Assembly: GCF_036324505.1 (NCBI RefSeq)
Contig: NC_086349.1
Location: 25,910,759 to 25,974,758 of the forward strand
DNA: 64,000 bases
Origin: Eleginops maclovinus
Taxonomy: Eukaryota; Chordata; Actinopteri; Perciformes; Eleginopidae
Direction: 5' to 3'
Shown: positions 36,919-64,000 of the stretch, one piece after another
Layout: every line of letters begins with the position of its first letter
Numbering within the stretch: position 1 is the first letter of the stretch
The notes under the pieces: model-generated
What the model was told of the DNA's origin: nothing
What the model saw: the letters and a program-made list of their open reading frames with translations, nothing else
The model's database searches: none
Program-made: the position numbers and the translations under genes

Positions 36919-37143
36919 GATGTGTGTTGAAGTGTTGAAGTTCGGCTCCCTTGCCGGTCAAGACCCTCTTCACTGGTCTCCTTTCCTGGACACCAACTGA
37001 TGACTCCTTACCTGTAGTCACGTCACCCCACTTCTGTGGTCACAGGCTGGGTGGTGCCTCACTCCAGCAACATGTAGCCGTTCTGGTCTCGATGTTCATT
37101 TATCACTGGATCAGCAACCGGTACACCTGTGGCAGCGGCGCCG

Positions 37144-37161
37144 ATCCCGGACGAGCCCCCA
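37144..37161 (-). other. Retrotransposon primer binding site for tRNA-Pro
   Basis: On the minus strand TGGGGGCTCGTCCGGGAT is complementary to all 18 bases of the 3' end of tRNA-Pro, the same primer used by murine leukaemia-type retroviruses. It is six bases inside the 5' LTR end and fixes the orientation of the element. Confidence 0.93.
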
Positions 37162-37167
37162 AGAATC

Positions 37168-37602
37168 TGTTACAGGTCCCAAGTGAAGGGACCAGCGGGC
37201 AGATTGCTGTTATAACAGAAAACGAAGAGCAGCATGTTGCTTTACCATGCAGCCCTCGTAAGAATTTATTGAGAATAAAACACATACAGTATTTATCCTT
37301 CTTCTCATTACAAAAATGTTTCAAATGCACATATAGCATGTTTCACGAGGAACATGATGACTTTACTCTGTCATTCCACATATACAAATATCTCGATCAA
37401 ACAAAACGGGAGTTCACACACACACTATCAGTGCTACACTGAGTAGCGTCCATTAGCTTACTGTCACTAGCACCCATTTAAACCACCATAACACTGTCCC
37501 CACACTCTACAGACTATCACCGTTCTTTTTCCCGACATTCTACATACTAATAATCAGGTTTGTGTTTGTTATGCTTGTAACATTTCACTGACCTGTTATA
37601 AC
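37168..37602 (-). repeat. Gypsy 5' LTR candidate
   Basis: Plus-strand boundaries TGTTACAGGTCCC and CTGACCTGTTATAACA give TGTTA/TAACA termini. A block from TGTTATAACAGAAAACGAAG (37207-37265) recurs imperfectly at 37593-37651, so the outer boundary is ambiguous. Confidence 0.55.
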
Positions 37603-37728
37603 AGAAAACGAAGGACAGCATGTTGCTTTACCATGGCAGCCCGCGTAAGAATGAGGAGGTTCTTACTCTCCACAGAAAAGAGACGCTTCCCGGCCAATCA
37701 ACACACTACTACTTTTTTTTGGGGGGGG

Positions 37729-37932
37729 GGATTCCCTTTTCCCTTTTCCTGAAGTGTGTTGTATAGATTTGTGTGCATGTAAATGGTCTGCAATATTTGC
37801 TAGCCTCCAACACATTGTACGTGATAGGCTAAGGGGCGGGACATCCCTAAGCGGTTGACCAGTCACAACAGAGTTGCCCAGCTAACCAATCAGAGCAGAC
37901 TGGGCTCTGGTTTCAGACAGAGGGTGAAAAAA
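37729..37932 (-). mobile_element. Family M element, shortened copy
   Basis: Shows TGTGCATGTAAATGGTCTGC, CGTGATAGGCTAAGGGGCGG, GCGGTTGACCAGTCACAACA and CAATCAGAGCAGACTGGGCT. An internal part is missing. Preceded by a T8G10 homopolymer pair. Confidence 0.85.
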
Positions 37933-38091
37933 TAATGTGTGTGTGTGTGTGTGTGGGGGGGGGGGGGGTGTGGCCTGTACTGCACCTCTCTGCATGCATG
38001 CATATTTGCAGCGTTTCATCACCTCGCTGCACCTCTGTGTGATTGTCTCCCTGTGTCCTAATCAAGATTGAGCGCAGCATCTGAACTGTGC

Positions 38092-38310
<219 letters not shown>

Positions 38311-38683
38311 TTGAGAGAAATGGATGAGTGCAGCGATAAGCGGCGCTGCCTGACAGACACACACAGCAGATGGATGACTCTTATCTGGAGATCACAGAGA
38401 GCACACTCACGCCTCGGCCCGTTACAGAGCCACCATCACACCAGACAGATGAATAGGCCTGCCCCCCCCCCCGCACACACCAATCACACAGCACATACAG
38501 TACACACACCTACACCTACACACACACGCAGCCACTTGACAGAGCGAACAGATTGCAGCGTTACCTCCGTGTCTTTGACATTGAAATTCACCTGGAGTCT
38601 GGACGCTGTCTCCAGGATGTGAGGACAGGAAGGGTGTGGAGGGAGATAAGGGAAATCGTTTTTATTTTTAATTAAAGCAGCAG

Positions 38684-38748
38684 AGCGTGTGTGTGTGAGT
38701 GTGTGAGTGTGTGTGTGTGTGTGGTGTGTGTGTGTGTGTGTGAGTGTG
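38684..38748. repeat. Interrupted (GT)n microsatellite
   Basis: GT repeats broken by GAGT and GGTG interruptions. Confidence 0.95.
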
Positions 38749-38908
38749 CATCAGATGCCTGCATGCACACACTGTATACATGTATGTTGGCGAGACACAT
38801 GCACTCTGTTCTCACTTTTTTTTCTCAGCATCACAGATTTTTCAGAGCACAAACAAAGTCTGTCTCAGAGGTTAAGAGGAGCTGAAAGTCACACACAATA
38901 CACAATAT

Positions 38909-39194
38909 GTGTATATCAGTATGTAGTGTCTCTACTTTAAAGAGTCCTCTCCTGCTGATGTTCAGGTGTATATCAGTATGTAGAGTCTCTACTTTAAAGA
39001 GTCCTCTCCTGCTGATGTTCAGGTGTATATCAGTATGTAGTGTCTCTACTTTAAAGAGTCCTCTCCTGCTGATGTTCAGGTGTATATCAGTATGTAGTGT
39101 CTCTACTTTAAAGAGTCCTCTCCTGCTGATGTTCAGGTGTATATCAGTATGTAGTGTCTCTACTTTAAAGAGTCCTCTCCTGCTGATGTTCAGG
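38909..39194. repeat. 57-bp minisatellite, five units
   Basis: Five nearly identical 57-base units starting GTGTATATCAGTATGTAGTG and ending TGATGTTCAG. Only the second unit differs visibly (GTAGAG for GTAGTG). Since 57 is a multiple of three, both strands stay open, giving false 19-residue repeat proteins. Confidence 0.97.
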
Positions 39195-39200
39195 CATTTC

Positions 39201-39296
39201 AGTGAATACAGGGATGTTATCCTTTGCAGACCATTGACATACACTAAAACCCATATAATGATAAAACCCCCAAAAGCACAACAGGACCCCTTTATT
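39201..39296 (+). mobile_element. Family M fragment
   Basis: Right-end piece: TCCTTTGCAGACCATTGACA, ACACTAAAACCCATATAATG, ending AACAGGACCCCTTTA. It abuts the 57-bp array. Confidence 0.7.
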
Positions 39297-39299
39297 TGG

Positions 39300-42200
39300 C
39301 TATTTCTAAAAGGTTTTGCATGACAGATTTACCTTTTGAAACACTGCGCTTGTCCCCCTTTTCATGTACAGTATCCCTCCCTCCCTCCCTCACACACACC
39401 CCGTGTTTTTTTGAAGGAGCTCGTCTCCAGCAGCTGTTGATTCTCCCAGCTGCATTTTATAGCGAGTGTGAGTGCCAGTCTTGTCTCGGAGGCAGATGGT
39501 GGCTGGCTGGCCCGGCGGACACGTGGCACGATGCACACGGCGATCCATCTCTACGATACTCCTGATGCTCTCTGAATAAAAAACCTGCAATCACCTCGCT
39601 GAGAGAGCCGGGGCGAGCAGGCTGCGACTGGAATGTGCGCCACGTACGCAGCCTTCATGTCGAAGACGCTGCTCTCCTTTTGATAATCGCTGATGTGTGA
39701 AGCTCATGCAGCACCTGTTCCCTTTATGCTGCATGGCCGTGTTTACATTTTTATCTGACTTGTGGGATAATAATTAGACGGGGAGTAAAGCCGTGTGAGA
39801 ATCGAGTCGCATATTTGATGAGTTTCGAAACAAAACAAAGAGGGTTGCAACTTGACTTGGACTCAAGCACCGAGGACTGTTGATGTCAACTGGATTCGAA
39901 CCTTCTGACAGGTCCCAAAAAATAAACCTGTTTTCATCCTTTCTGTAGCCAAAATATTTTCATACCACTTACTCTGAAGGTTTTCTTGCAACCCAATCTT
40001 CCTCTTTCTATATTTTACTCCTGTTCCTCTTTCATGTCATGGTCAACAACGAGCAATCCCTGCTTTTGTTTTGATAAATCAATGCAGAATGATTGTGATT
40101 GATTGCATGCATCGCCTGTATGACTCTCGAACTCTTCTTGTAAACAACTCATAGAGATTGTTTTCTTTTGGTTTCAGGCAGCAGAAAACGTGTAGCATGA
40201 CATGTTGGATTCTGTCGGTGGTTATATTGTGCAGCCCTGTTTCCCTTGGGCCAAAAGCATGCTATTCAACCTGTGCCATGATTCATTTCTTTCAATCAAC
40301 TAATGTCAACTCTTTTAAATCCCAGCAAGTCAAAACTGAATTCCCCTGATCCACTTTGTTTGAACCAAGAGCATCCAATCAAGTGTCAGAAAAAGATCCA
40401 ACGTTACCTATCTGAGCACCATGTGGATGAAATGATGTCATTCTGTTTGTGTACAAAGAATACATTCAAAAGGAATGGCAGTATGCAGAACATGCAGGGA
40501 TAAATGGGATTAATAGCGCAACACTCTTAAGTTTAAGACTCTGGACTCCCGTCTTGGCTTGAGGATTGAATGCAAAGCACTCCAAACAATAACAACGTTC
40601 CCAGCTTCCTTGAGAAGTGTTATGCTTGGAAATAGAACAATAATCCTGGGCAACATTTATTCCCTCCACCCTTTAATTTCCTCGGGGTCACGGTCGACTC
40701 TCCGATCGTGCATCAGCAAACACCTCCTTGTAGCAGCATGTTCAAACACTCCTTAATTCATCAATATAGTTGCAGGAAGGCATGTCAGCAGGTCAAATAA
40801 GGGGTTGTTTTTCCTCCGGGGGACAATGCTCTGCCCCTTTGGATTGTCATGATTGATGTGTCTGAGGGCCCGGGATCTTTCTGGAGCCTTTGGTTGGGAT
40901 AAATCACGTCTACCTTCACACCACCTATCCATTAGATCTTCCTGTCAGAGCTTTTTGTGGACCAGATAAACAGACACCGTGTTTCTTTTCTAATCCCGCC
41001 ACCAGTCTCTCCACGATACTTCATCCGTCACGTTACAGTCAACAGCAGACCTGTTCGGACACCAATTCCTGTTCCCTTTCCTCGTGTACACAGGGCAGAA
41101 ATACCCTTTCCTCCGGTGAGTGAGGAGCTGTTGCTATCTCTGCAGCAAGTCGAGACAGTGGCAAGAGCACGGTGGTTAGATAAGACCGCAGCATGTGAGA
41201 GATTAATCAGGTTAGAGTAATACTTTAACCCACCAAATGATTATTGGTAAATCATTACTCAGCCTGAGTTGACTCTTCATTAAACGTGGTATTCCTTCAA
41301 AGCTTACACGGTCATTAAAGAATGAAGAAGTACAGATAAGTCCTGAAGAAAGATTGTTAGACAAGCTAAAATATACAGAAAGATCCTTAAAGAAACTCAC
41401 ACACTGCTGTAATTCAAGTCTAAGTCTACGTCGTATGCTCACTACTCTCCAAACTAATTACTTCTCACTTAAACGTTGCTACAAAACACTTGAAATGCAC
41501 GCACGCGTTCTGCCTCAGCTCAAGTTTAAGACGTGTATGTTTTGAATGGTAAAGGTTTGAGCAATAATGCATGTTGGGACGACCCAGGTTCTCAATTAGA
41601 TTCAACAAATACTGACACTTGCTTAGTGCCTTTCTGAGTCTGATATCAACATCCAGAGCCTTTAGCATCTTACACATCAAGCTTTCAACCAGCTTTGAGG
41701 TACTGGCGCAATATACATCGCTTGAAAGCCGGCGTTGCATTGGTCAGCTCACTCGTCAGTCACATGATGTTTCTGTCACTGGAGTTAACTGTACTGACCC
41801 AGCTGTTATATTTTAGTGTCAGAAGTGTGTGTGTTTGTAATTTGGGAGAATTTGCAAATAAACGTTTTGATCTAGCTAATGCTAACAGCCTCATTCTGCT
41901 AACTATCAAGCTAGCTAGTTCGCAGAGCGAGGCTGATGTGCCTTCTTGCTGTGAAGGCCCACTAGCAGTGAGCACGTGTTCACAGAGTACGACATGTGAT
42001 GTACAAAGGGAAATATCTGAATTGAGACACAGCATAAAACATTTCTGGAATAGCTCCACGGTGAAAAACAGAGAAGCTTTGTTCTGCTAACTAGCTAACA
42101 GCCTTGTTGTGCTAGCTAGCTTACATTGTTAGCTTCAATGTTCACCGTAGCAAATCATTACAGACTACTCAATCAAATTCACAGCTTTTGTCACCAGTAT

Positions 42201-43110
42201 TGTGGTACGTTTATTAAACAGTAAAACAACAAAACATGTATAACTTTTATTTGTATAATGCTGTTCACTGGAGCGACTGCTGGTTGCGTCGTCACCGCCA
42301 CGTAGCTAAGAAGGGACACTTGTTGAGTGTCCAGCATCTGCTTTTTTACCCTTAGGAGTGCACCCATCCGGTACTCATACTGTGTCTTGCCATACTTCAC
42401 ATTGGCTGTACTTAAAATAGCAAATGTAAGAACCGAAGTACGCCACACAGCATTAGATTCCTTCAAGAATTAAAGGTGCCATTGGGTGAGTCACTGGTAA
42501 ACAAAAGGTCTTTTTTCTGGGTGAGGTTCTCCTTTAAGTGGTGCTTATGAAGCGGTGAGAGCTGGTCTGAGTACCGGTGTCCATGGCCAAAGCTGCGAGC
42601 ACACGGAAATCTGAACTCTGCACAGAATCGTGACTCATTTCCTCAGCTGGAAACAGAGGGATGGCTCCTGTGTGCCAGGAAACAAAGACTCCCCTCCTTC
42701 ACACATCTTGTCACACCACTGCCCGTCTGACAGTCACATCTGGCTCGCTCCCAAGTCTAGTGTCTGTGTATGCAATGCACCGTGTTCCTCTGCTGCTTAG
42801 TCTCCAAGGGAGCTTAGTCTGAGTCGAGCTAAATATTGTTTCCAATCCTCTCGTAAAGACCAAATGTACTCACAGGAGGCAGGTAAAATTTAAGAGGAGT
42901 TTGTTTAAAGTAAATTACATCGTCCAAAAGGTGATTTCCATCCAAATAACATCCCGTCTGGTCCACTACCGAATAGCATATGCTTCAACACTGAATAAAT
43001 TACCGTAAAGACGATTTCCCTGTCAAGAACTGGCAGATTTCCAGCACTGTAGTTAAATAAAGCTCTTTATTAAAGGCGACTGAAAGCTGCTGTACGGCAC
43101 TATCACCTGT
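39300..43110. other. gene-free spacer
   Basis: 3.8 kb with many short chance ORFs but no recognisable domain, no splice-supported exon and no tRNA or rRNA. GCTAGCTA-rich sequence occurs at 41870-42130. Unannotated non-coding RNA cannot be excluded. Confidence 0.5.
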
Positions 43111-43111
43111 T

Positions 43112-43495
43112 TTTAAAGAGGCCTTACTGTACTTTTGTTGGTTTTCCCTTTGCTGTAATGTGTTGCATAGGTTTTGGATGCATGTAAATGGTCTGCAAAG
43201 GCTAAAATCCCAAAGTTCCCTCCATTGGACTCCTTTGTTTACTTCCGGAACATAGTGACATCACTATATACCACTAGAGTTTCTATTGGCTAGAGCTCCA
43301 ACACATTGTACGTGATAGCTTAAGGGGCGGGTCATCTCTTAAGCGGTTGACCAATCACAACAGAGCTAACCAATCAGAGAAGACTGGGCTCTGGTTTCAG
43401 ACTCAGGGTGAAAAGACAGTATGAGAAAAATAAAGAGCTTTTTGAACATTAGAGCATGGAGACATGTCCCAGGAGAGGCTCTAAATACTGATATG
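43112..43495 (-). mobile_element. Family M element, near full length
   Basis: Starts TTTAAAGAGGCCTTACTG and includes GCATGTAAATGGTCTGCAAA, TAAGGGGCGGGTCATC, GACCAATCACAACAGAGC, the GGGTGAAAAGACAGTATGAG block and GAGACATGTCCCAGGAGAGG. Confidence 0.85.
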
Positions 43496-45300
43496 AAGCT
43501 GAGAATGAGCAGAACATGTCCTCGTTAAGGGAAATCTGACGGCTCTTAAACTAACTTCTGATAAGGTCACTGCTGACATCATCGATGAATCCAACCTGAA
43601 AAATGTGCTATAAAGATTAATTCAAAAGTCAGAACTAAAGCTCTCCTTCCTGCCAGGAACTGCCCTCTTCTGTGACCTTTTCCACACCGACACACCACAT
43701 TGCCTCGTGTGTTTATTCTACTTTACCGTCCAACAGGACCAGCAGTGAATCCTCCCTCTTGCTTTTGTGTCTCCCGAGCTCCACACTGCGTCACAGCCTC
43801 GCCACAAAGCCAAAGCGACGACGAGAGGCGCTCTGAAAGCTGTTTTAATTTCAAGCTCAAGGCTCAGTTAACAGGGTGGGTGTCCTTTACGTCCACCCCC
43901 ACCCCCCCCCCCCCCCCCCAACTCTCTCGTTGCTTTGTCACTGTTGTCATGAGCTTGAGATCCAGCCAGAGAGGAATCCGAGGAATCTTTCTTTCAACGG
44001 ACCTGGCTCTCATGTAGGGCTGAGGAGTAACGGTGACATAGTCTAAGCTCCTCTCAAATAATGGACTCCAGCCCCCAGATAAAGAAGCAATTCTTGTAGG
44101 ATCTGACATGAATCTATTTAGACTTTTGTTCTCTTTTACTTCCTTGTTTTGTTTTAAGTACATTGAATGTTGCGTTGGAAGAGCATGGGATTCTCACTGC
44201 CAAAAACAAGGCTGTAGCTGTTGTGCACACGACAAAAAAGCCTTTGAATGTTCAGTCTTTGAATCCTTACAGCGATTCACAACAGTGTGTTTTACAGAAG
44301 CAGATAGATAGATACTGATGAAGGTAATCCCACACACCAAGTCAGAGTTGGGTCGAGGAATAGTGTTTGATTCAATGAAAAATCACACAAAATACCAGGT
44401 TTACACGTTATTTTGTGTCTCTTTTTTTCTGAAATTTGGCCAGCTATCCTGATTGTATTTATTAAACAACAAGTTCATTTAGTTTTTACATTTTGTCAAC
44501 AAGTCATTTTGAAGATTCTAAAGAAGAAATTAAGTATTTTTAACAAAAAACCTTTATTTTTGTGAAAGTTTAGCATGAATTCAGGCTACCTTTTGCCATA
44601 CTATCACCATCACTATTTCAAACACATAAATTATACATAATTTAATCAGCTTTCTTATATATGTATCGAAATCGAGAAACTGTAACATTTTCACTCCTAT
44701 TCCAAATAGTCTCATGCCCACAATGTGAACAAGAACATGTTTAGTATGTTTACGGTACGGAACATCAGTCGATGTGACATCCTGAAAACATACATTGTTA
44801 AATGAAATCTGTTTTCTTGCTATAATTTACCATATTGAATTTGTAAGATACCCCAAAATGTCCACCTCTAATAAGAACAGTTTGTGGCCGACAACACGTA
44901 TAAGTATAGTTATTGGACTTTTGTATTTTTTACGCTGGATTTGTCTGAAAGCTGAAAATGTGTTTTGCATCAGCTAATGGAGCTCCTAATAAAATCCTAA
45001 AAGTCATATTTCCATCTGGTGCATTAAAAAAACATTAATCTACAACATGCCCATCACCATGCAATCTGAATTATTCATTTAAAATAAACTTTGCACGAGG
45101 AGAAGCTGCCATGGATGCATTTTGGAGCAGAGTGTGTTCCACTCACCAGCAGTGACAGGGTTAATCATACCCATATGGTGTACCAAGAGCTTTGGTCCAA
45201 TGCTGCTGTGGGCCAACAGGAGAGGGGAGGCAGGGGGGGAGGCAGAGCAGAAGGGAGAGGACAGCGGGGTCTCACTCACTCCCCCAACACCTGCACCTGG
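43496..45300. other. gene-free spacer upstream of the semaphorin gene
   Basis: Contains a C-rich homopolymer run (43896-43919). No gene is supported. Confidence 0.5.
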
Positions 45301-45635
45301 TCACTAGATTCAGATAGGATCCGAGGAGTCACATCTCTGTTGCCATCCGCGCGTAAAGTTTATGCGTAAATGTTGCCTGGCAGAAATACCGTCGTCTGAT
45401 TAAAGGCAGCTTTTCTCTTTCTCTCCCCCCTTTTCTCTCTCTCTACCCCCTCTCTCTTTCTCTTTGCAAACCTATCGGATTGTTTTATGCCTGCGCAGTG
45501 CCGCCGAGGGACATTTTCCAATCCGGCTCCGAGGCACGAAAAGCGGGGAACGCAGCTCTGACAACATCTCGCAAGTTTTCCTTTTTTCTTTCGATTTTTG
45601 GATCTACTTGTATCGAGAACAGAACCCCCCAAAAG
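45300..45635 (+). other. sema3f: Candidate non-coding first exon of the semaphorin gene
   Basis: A G+C-richer stretch after a pyrimidine tract ends in AAAAG before a consensus GTAAGAC donor at 45636. A matching acceptor (TTTTCGGTCCAG, exon from 48742) lies 25 bases before the signal-peptide ATG. Class 3 semaphorin genes commonly have a 5' UTR exon. The left edge (TSS) is a guess. Confidence 0.45.
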
Positions 45636-48600
45636 GTAAGACATTTAACTTCTCTGTGGTTTTAACTTTTACCTCATGTGTGGTTACTCTCTCTAAGCGT
45701 CACATTTGTTCGGTTCCTATTTCTGGATGTTGAGTTCACAGGTAAGCGCGCACTCCTCCGCGGGGAAGGGAACTACTTCATTTGAATCCTGTAATTATTT
45801 TTATTTTTAAAGAGAAAAACACATGTTATTACAGCTGAACTTTAATCCGTCCTGCTGTACCCACCCTGTCAAAGGAGACGGAGAAATATCGTCATTCATA
45901 AAAATACCTCGAAATCAGATCGTAGAGAACATGGAGGCACATGATTATGTTTGAGATACTGATTTCAGAAATGTTTTAGGTGTTTAAATATGAATACTTG
46001 CACCTATTATCCTTTTGTATCCTTACTTTAATAGCAGTAAGTAACATGTTTTGGGTTTGTGATGTTCTTTGGATGATAATGAAGCCATTTTGCCTCATTT
46101 TTCTATAAAGAAATATTCAAATAACGACTTAAAATGTGTCTCTTGTGTATATATGGCCATATGCCCATTTAAAAATAAGGATTATGATTTGTTTAAATCA
46201 GTAAAATCATTTTTGGTGACGATTTTTATTTAAAAGAGCACTTTTTTAAAATCCCAAATGCTTCACACAGATAGAAACGATTGTCACAAATCATCCTCTG
46301 TTTGTATCATGTGAGCATTTATTTTATTCTTAAAGTCAAAGCGATGTTTGTGACTTATAACTGTGACTTATGAATGTGTCTGGACATCACTTTGATCCCC
46401 TATCTGATGGTGCATGTGCATTATAATGACTAACACTGCATACATTTATCAGAGAGTGTTTGATAGCAGGCATACAGATCAAGCTTGAGCAGATATATGT
46501 GATCCTGCCTGCAAGCCAAGGCGTTCCCACTGGCTTCTGTTTTTAATTCCTAACCCTTCAGCATGCCAGTTCCATCACTTTTAATGGGAACATATTGGAG
46601 CAAAATGTGTCAAACGTGAATTTATGCCTCATTGTGAAACTTAGATTTATCTCTAGTTTTTCTGCATGGATACCCCCTCCCTAAAAGCCCTCATTTTGAG
46701 GCTTATGCCACTGGGGGGGCTTGGCTGCATGTATGGCATGAGAAAAAAGAAAAGCCCATGGGATGGCTTATAGCCCGAGCAAAGCACACCTTCAGGGAGA
46801 CAATTTAATGGATGTTGTGGACTCAGCTTTTAGTATTCATAATTTATACAGGATCCTCTCCAGCAAAGTGCAGATGCATAATGAATGCTTGAGTTAAGGT
46901 CTAACAGTTAGGCTACGTTTCAGCACCCCTAAACTGTCAGAAAGTGTTTCAGAGAGAGCTACCTGTTTCTTTGAACTGTCATGTTTTTCACACGTCAACT
47001 TCTGGGAGAAAGTCTGCTGTGCTTTGTTCAAAGACTGAGGCAGGGGTGCAGGGAATCACTGATGGGTTCAGAGGCTTTTTAAGTTTGGTTTTCTAGGAAA
47101 ATATTGATTCAAGAGAAAGTAAGATAAGATAAGATGAAGTAGGGCTGGGTGATGTGGAGAAAATCCAATATTTTTTACAAAAAACCTCAATATGGATATT
47201 GTGACGGTATTTTAAAGGGATGCGCTTATAAAATATTTACACAGTGAAAGTTATGATGAATAATAATCAGTAATGTGAAATACAGAGTGCTGCAGGGGTG
47301 ACATGTTTTTGTAGTGCGACACAGTTAGCATCTCCCCTGGTTCCCTACACAAAAAGCCAATGGGATTTCTCCATTGGCTTTTGGATTATTGCAGAAAATA
47401 ATCTCTGTGTCAAACAAACGTTTATGGTACTAACATGTTTCATTCAGCAGGATAATCTCCACATTAACAACACATTATGCACAAAGAAGTAAAAAGCTAA
47501 AATTGGGCTATAAAGGAACTACAGCACGGTCACATGACTTCACGTCACCACCGCTAAGCTAAAGGAGGCTAATGTTGGGCTATAAAGGAACTACAGCACG
47601 GTCACATGACTTCACGTCACCACCGCTAAGCTAAAGGCGGCTAATGTTGGGCTATAAAGGAACTACAGCACGGTCACATGACTTCACGTCACCACCGCTA
47701 AGCTAAAGGCGGCTAACGTTGGGCTATAAAGGAACTACAGCACGGTCACATGACTTCACGTCACCACCGCTAAGCTAAAGGTGGCTAATGTTGGGCTATA
47801 AAGGAACTACAGCACGGTCACATGACTTCACGTCACCACCGCTAAGCTAAAGGCGGCTAATGTTGGGCTATAAAGGAACTACAGCACGGTCACATGACTT
47901 CATGTCACCACCGCTAAGCTAAAGGAGGCTAATGTTGGGCTATAAAGGAACTACAGCACGGTCACATGACTTCACGTCACCACCGCTAAGCTAAAGGCGG
48001 CTAATGTTGGGCTATAAAGGAACTACAGCACGGTCACATGACTTCACATCACCACCGCTAAGCTAAAGGCGGCTAATGTTGGGCTATAAAGGAACTACAG
48101 CACGGTCACATGACTTCACGTCACCACCGCTAAGCTAAAGGCGGCTAATGTTGGGCGTGATGACGTTTAGTCGCCTCCTTTAGACACTCGTTAGCAACTA
48201 CTGTTTTAAAATTCACCAGTGGGTATTTATGACGTAGAATACACATTTCTTTAGCTTATTTCAGGCTAGCAACCAAAACCCCATTCAAAAACCATTGACT
48301 TCCAGACCAGGGGACAGGAAGTGCTGACTCTTTCCCAGGTTTAGGACTAAAGGGAAATAATAGAGCAGCATTGATAAAGTCTGCTAAATGTATAAAATGA
48401 CTTCACTTTAATGCATCCTTTAAAAGATGAAGGTAAGAAGACAATCCTTTGTTCTTCTTTGGGACCTTCTCCACGTGTGCTGCGTTAGACAGTCTCAACA
48501 CATCCCTCACTACATTTACACTTTAAATAAATAATAGGGCTGTCATATTTTCCAGAGCAGGTGTGAAGACTTGTTCTCTGCTGCCAAACTATACGTCTTG

Positions 48601-48741
48601 AAGGCTGCAGGCCAAACTTCTGATCAGAGACTTCAGAGAGAGAGAGAGCTCTCCTCTGTCCCTTCCTTCTTTTTCTGTCTCATATTTCTCACGGGGCTCT
48701 CTGTAATAATAGTTCATTCCTCTTTTCTTTTTTCGGTCCAG
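45636..48741 (+). other. Probable 5' UTR intron of the semaphorin gene
   Basis: 3.1 kb, mostly unique A/T-rich DNA, with the second 72-bp minisatellite array near its right end. Intron status depends on the proposed first exon. Confidence 0.45.
47503..48157. repeat. 72-bp minisatellite array, copy 2 (about 9 units)
   Basis: Same 72-base unit as 1-779, same orientation, more homogeneous (mostly CACGTCACCACCGCTAAGCT). It ends in TTGGGCGTGATGACGTTTAG, closely matching the end of copy 1, and is followed by a TTCACCAGTGGG block also seen after copy 1. Confidence 0.96.
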
Positions 48742-48766
48742 ATTTAGATCTCTGTGGGCTACCTGC

Positions 48767-64000
<15,234 letters not shown>

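Larger units (their letters stand above)
32057..37602 (-). mobile_element. Ty3/Gypsy LTR retrotransposon, internally deleted and frame-broken
   Basis: Minus-strand order: 5' LTR candidate (37168-37602), tRNA-Pro primer site (37144-37161), gag, zinc knuckle and protease, reverse transcriptase, a junction that skips RNase H and most of the integrase, integrase C-terminal half, then a 54-base remnant of the 3' LTR (32057-32110). That order (protease, RT, integrase) is Ty3/Gypsy. Frames change near 35.48, 34.79, 34.24 and 33.88 kb, and there is a TAG at 34584-34586, so it cannot be autonomous. The two terminal 54-mers differ at one site, which hints at a fairly young insertion, though the sample is small. 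Confidence 0.93.

Noticed and set aside
38831..39323. ORFs with 19-residue repeats on both strands
   Set aside because: Direct result of the 57-bp minisatellite; both strands being open marks it as low-complexity, not coding.
41695..42090. 131-aa ORF
   Set aside because: Low-complexity GCTAGCTA-rich DNA with no recognisable domain; overlaps an equally open antisense frame.

Overview
This window is nuclear DNA of a ray-finned fish, most likely a teleost. The evidence is intron-split vertebrate genes, a very high load of CA/GT microsatellites, hAT-type miniature transposons, a Ty3/Gypsy retrotransposon, and the 'AGTACTTGAGTAAA' type of dispersed repeat that is common in teleost genomes. Nothing prokaryotic or viral is present apart from the retrotransposon.

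Four host genes can be supported. (1) gpr173 (SREB3-type orphan GPCR), single coding exon, minus strand, 2835-4037. (2) ppp1r3f (glycogen-targeting regulatory subunit of protein phosphatase 1), minus strand, rebuilt here as four phase-compatible exons from 22287 down to 10099 (607 aa). (3) tspyl2 (NAP/SET-domain protein), plus strand, eight exons 23837-28779 (552 aa), head to head with ppp1r3f across about 1.55 kb that holds a paired CCAAT-box element. (4) A class 3 semaphorin of the SEMA3F type, plus strand, ten coding exons from 48767 to 63885, running out of the window, with a probable non-coding first exon ending at 45635. GPR173, TSPYL2 and PPP1R3F are all on human Xp11.2, so the first three form an old conserved block. 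They share no known pathway: one is a membrane receptor, one controls glycogen metabolism, one is a chromatin/histone-chaperone protein and one is a secreted guidance cue.

Layout. 1-780: array of a 72-bp minisatellite. 0.8-2.8 kb: spacer and likely gpr173 3' UTR. 2.8-4.0 kb: gpr173. 4-10 kb: spacer with microsatellites, one copy of a TTTAAAG-ended element (called family M here) and a 791-bp terminal-inverted-repeat element. 10-22.3 kb: ppp1r3f, whose introns hold LTR-like pieces, a 50-bp palindrome, a hAT miniature element and a 32/33-bp minisatellite. 23.8-29.8 kb: tspyl2. 30.4-30.9 kb: the 32/33-bp minisatellite again, inverted. 32.06-37.6 kb: a broken Ty3/Gypsy element on the minus strand with a tRNA-Pro primer binding site. 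37.7-45 kb: gene-poor, microsatellites and a 57-bp minisatellite. 45.3-64 kb: semaphorin gene, with the 72-bp minisatellite, the largest 32/33-bp array and a hAT element with a perfect 8-bp target duplication in its introns.

No undescribed multi-gene system was found. The most interesting items are the repeat architecture (two minisatellite families recurring at separated loci with shared flanks), the symmetric CCAAT module between ppp1r3f and tspyl2, and an open, frame-preserving intron in the semaphorin at a place where human SEMA3F is alternatively spliced.
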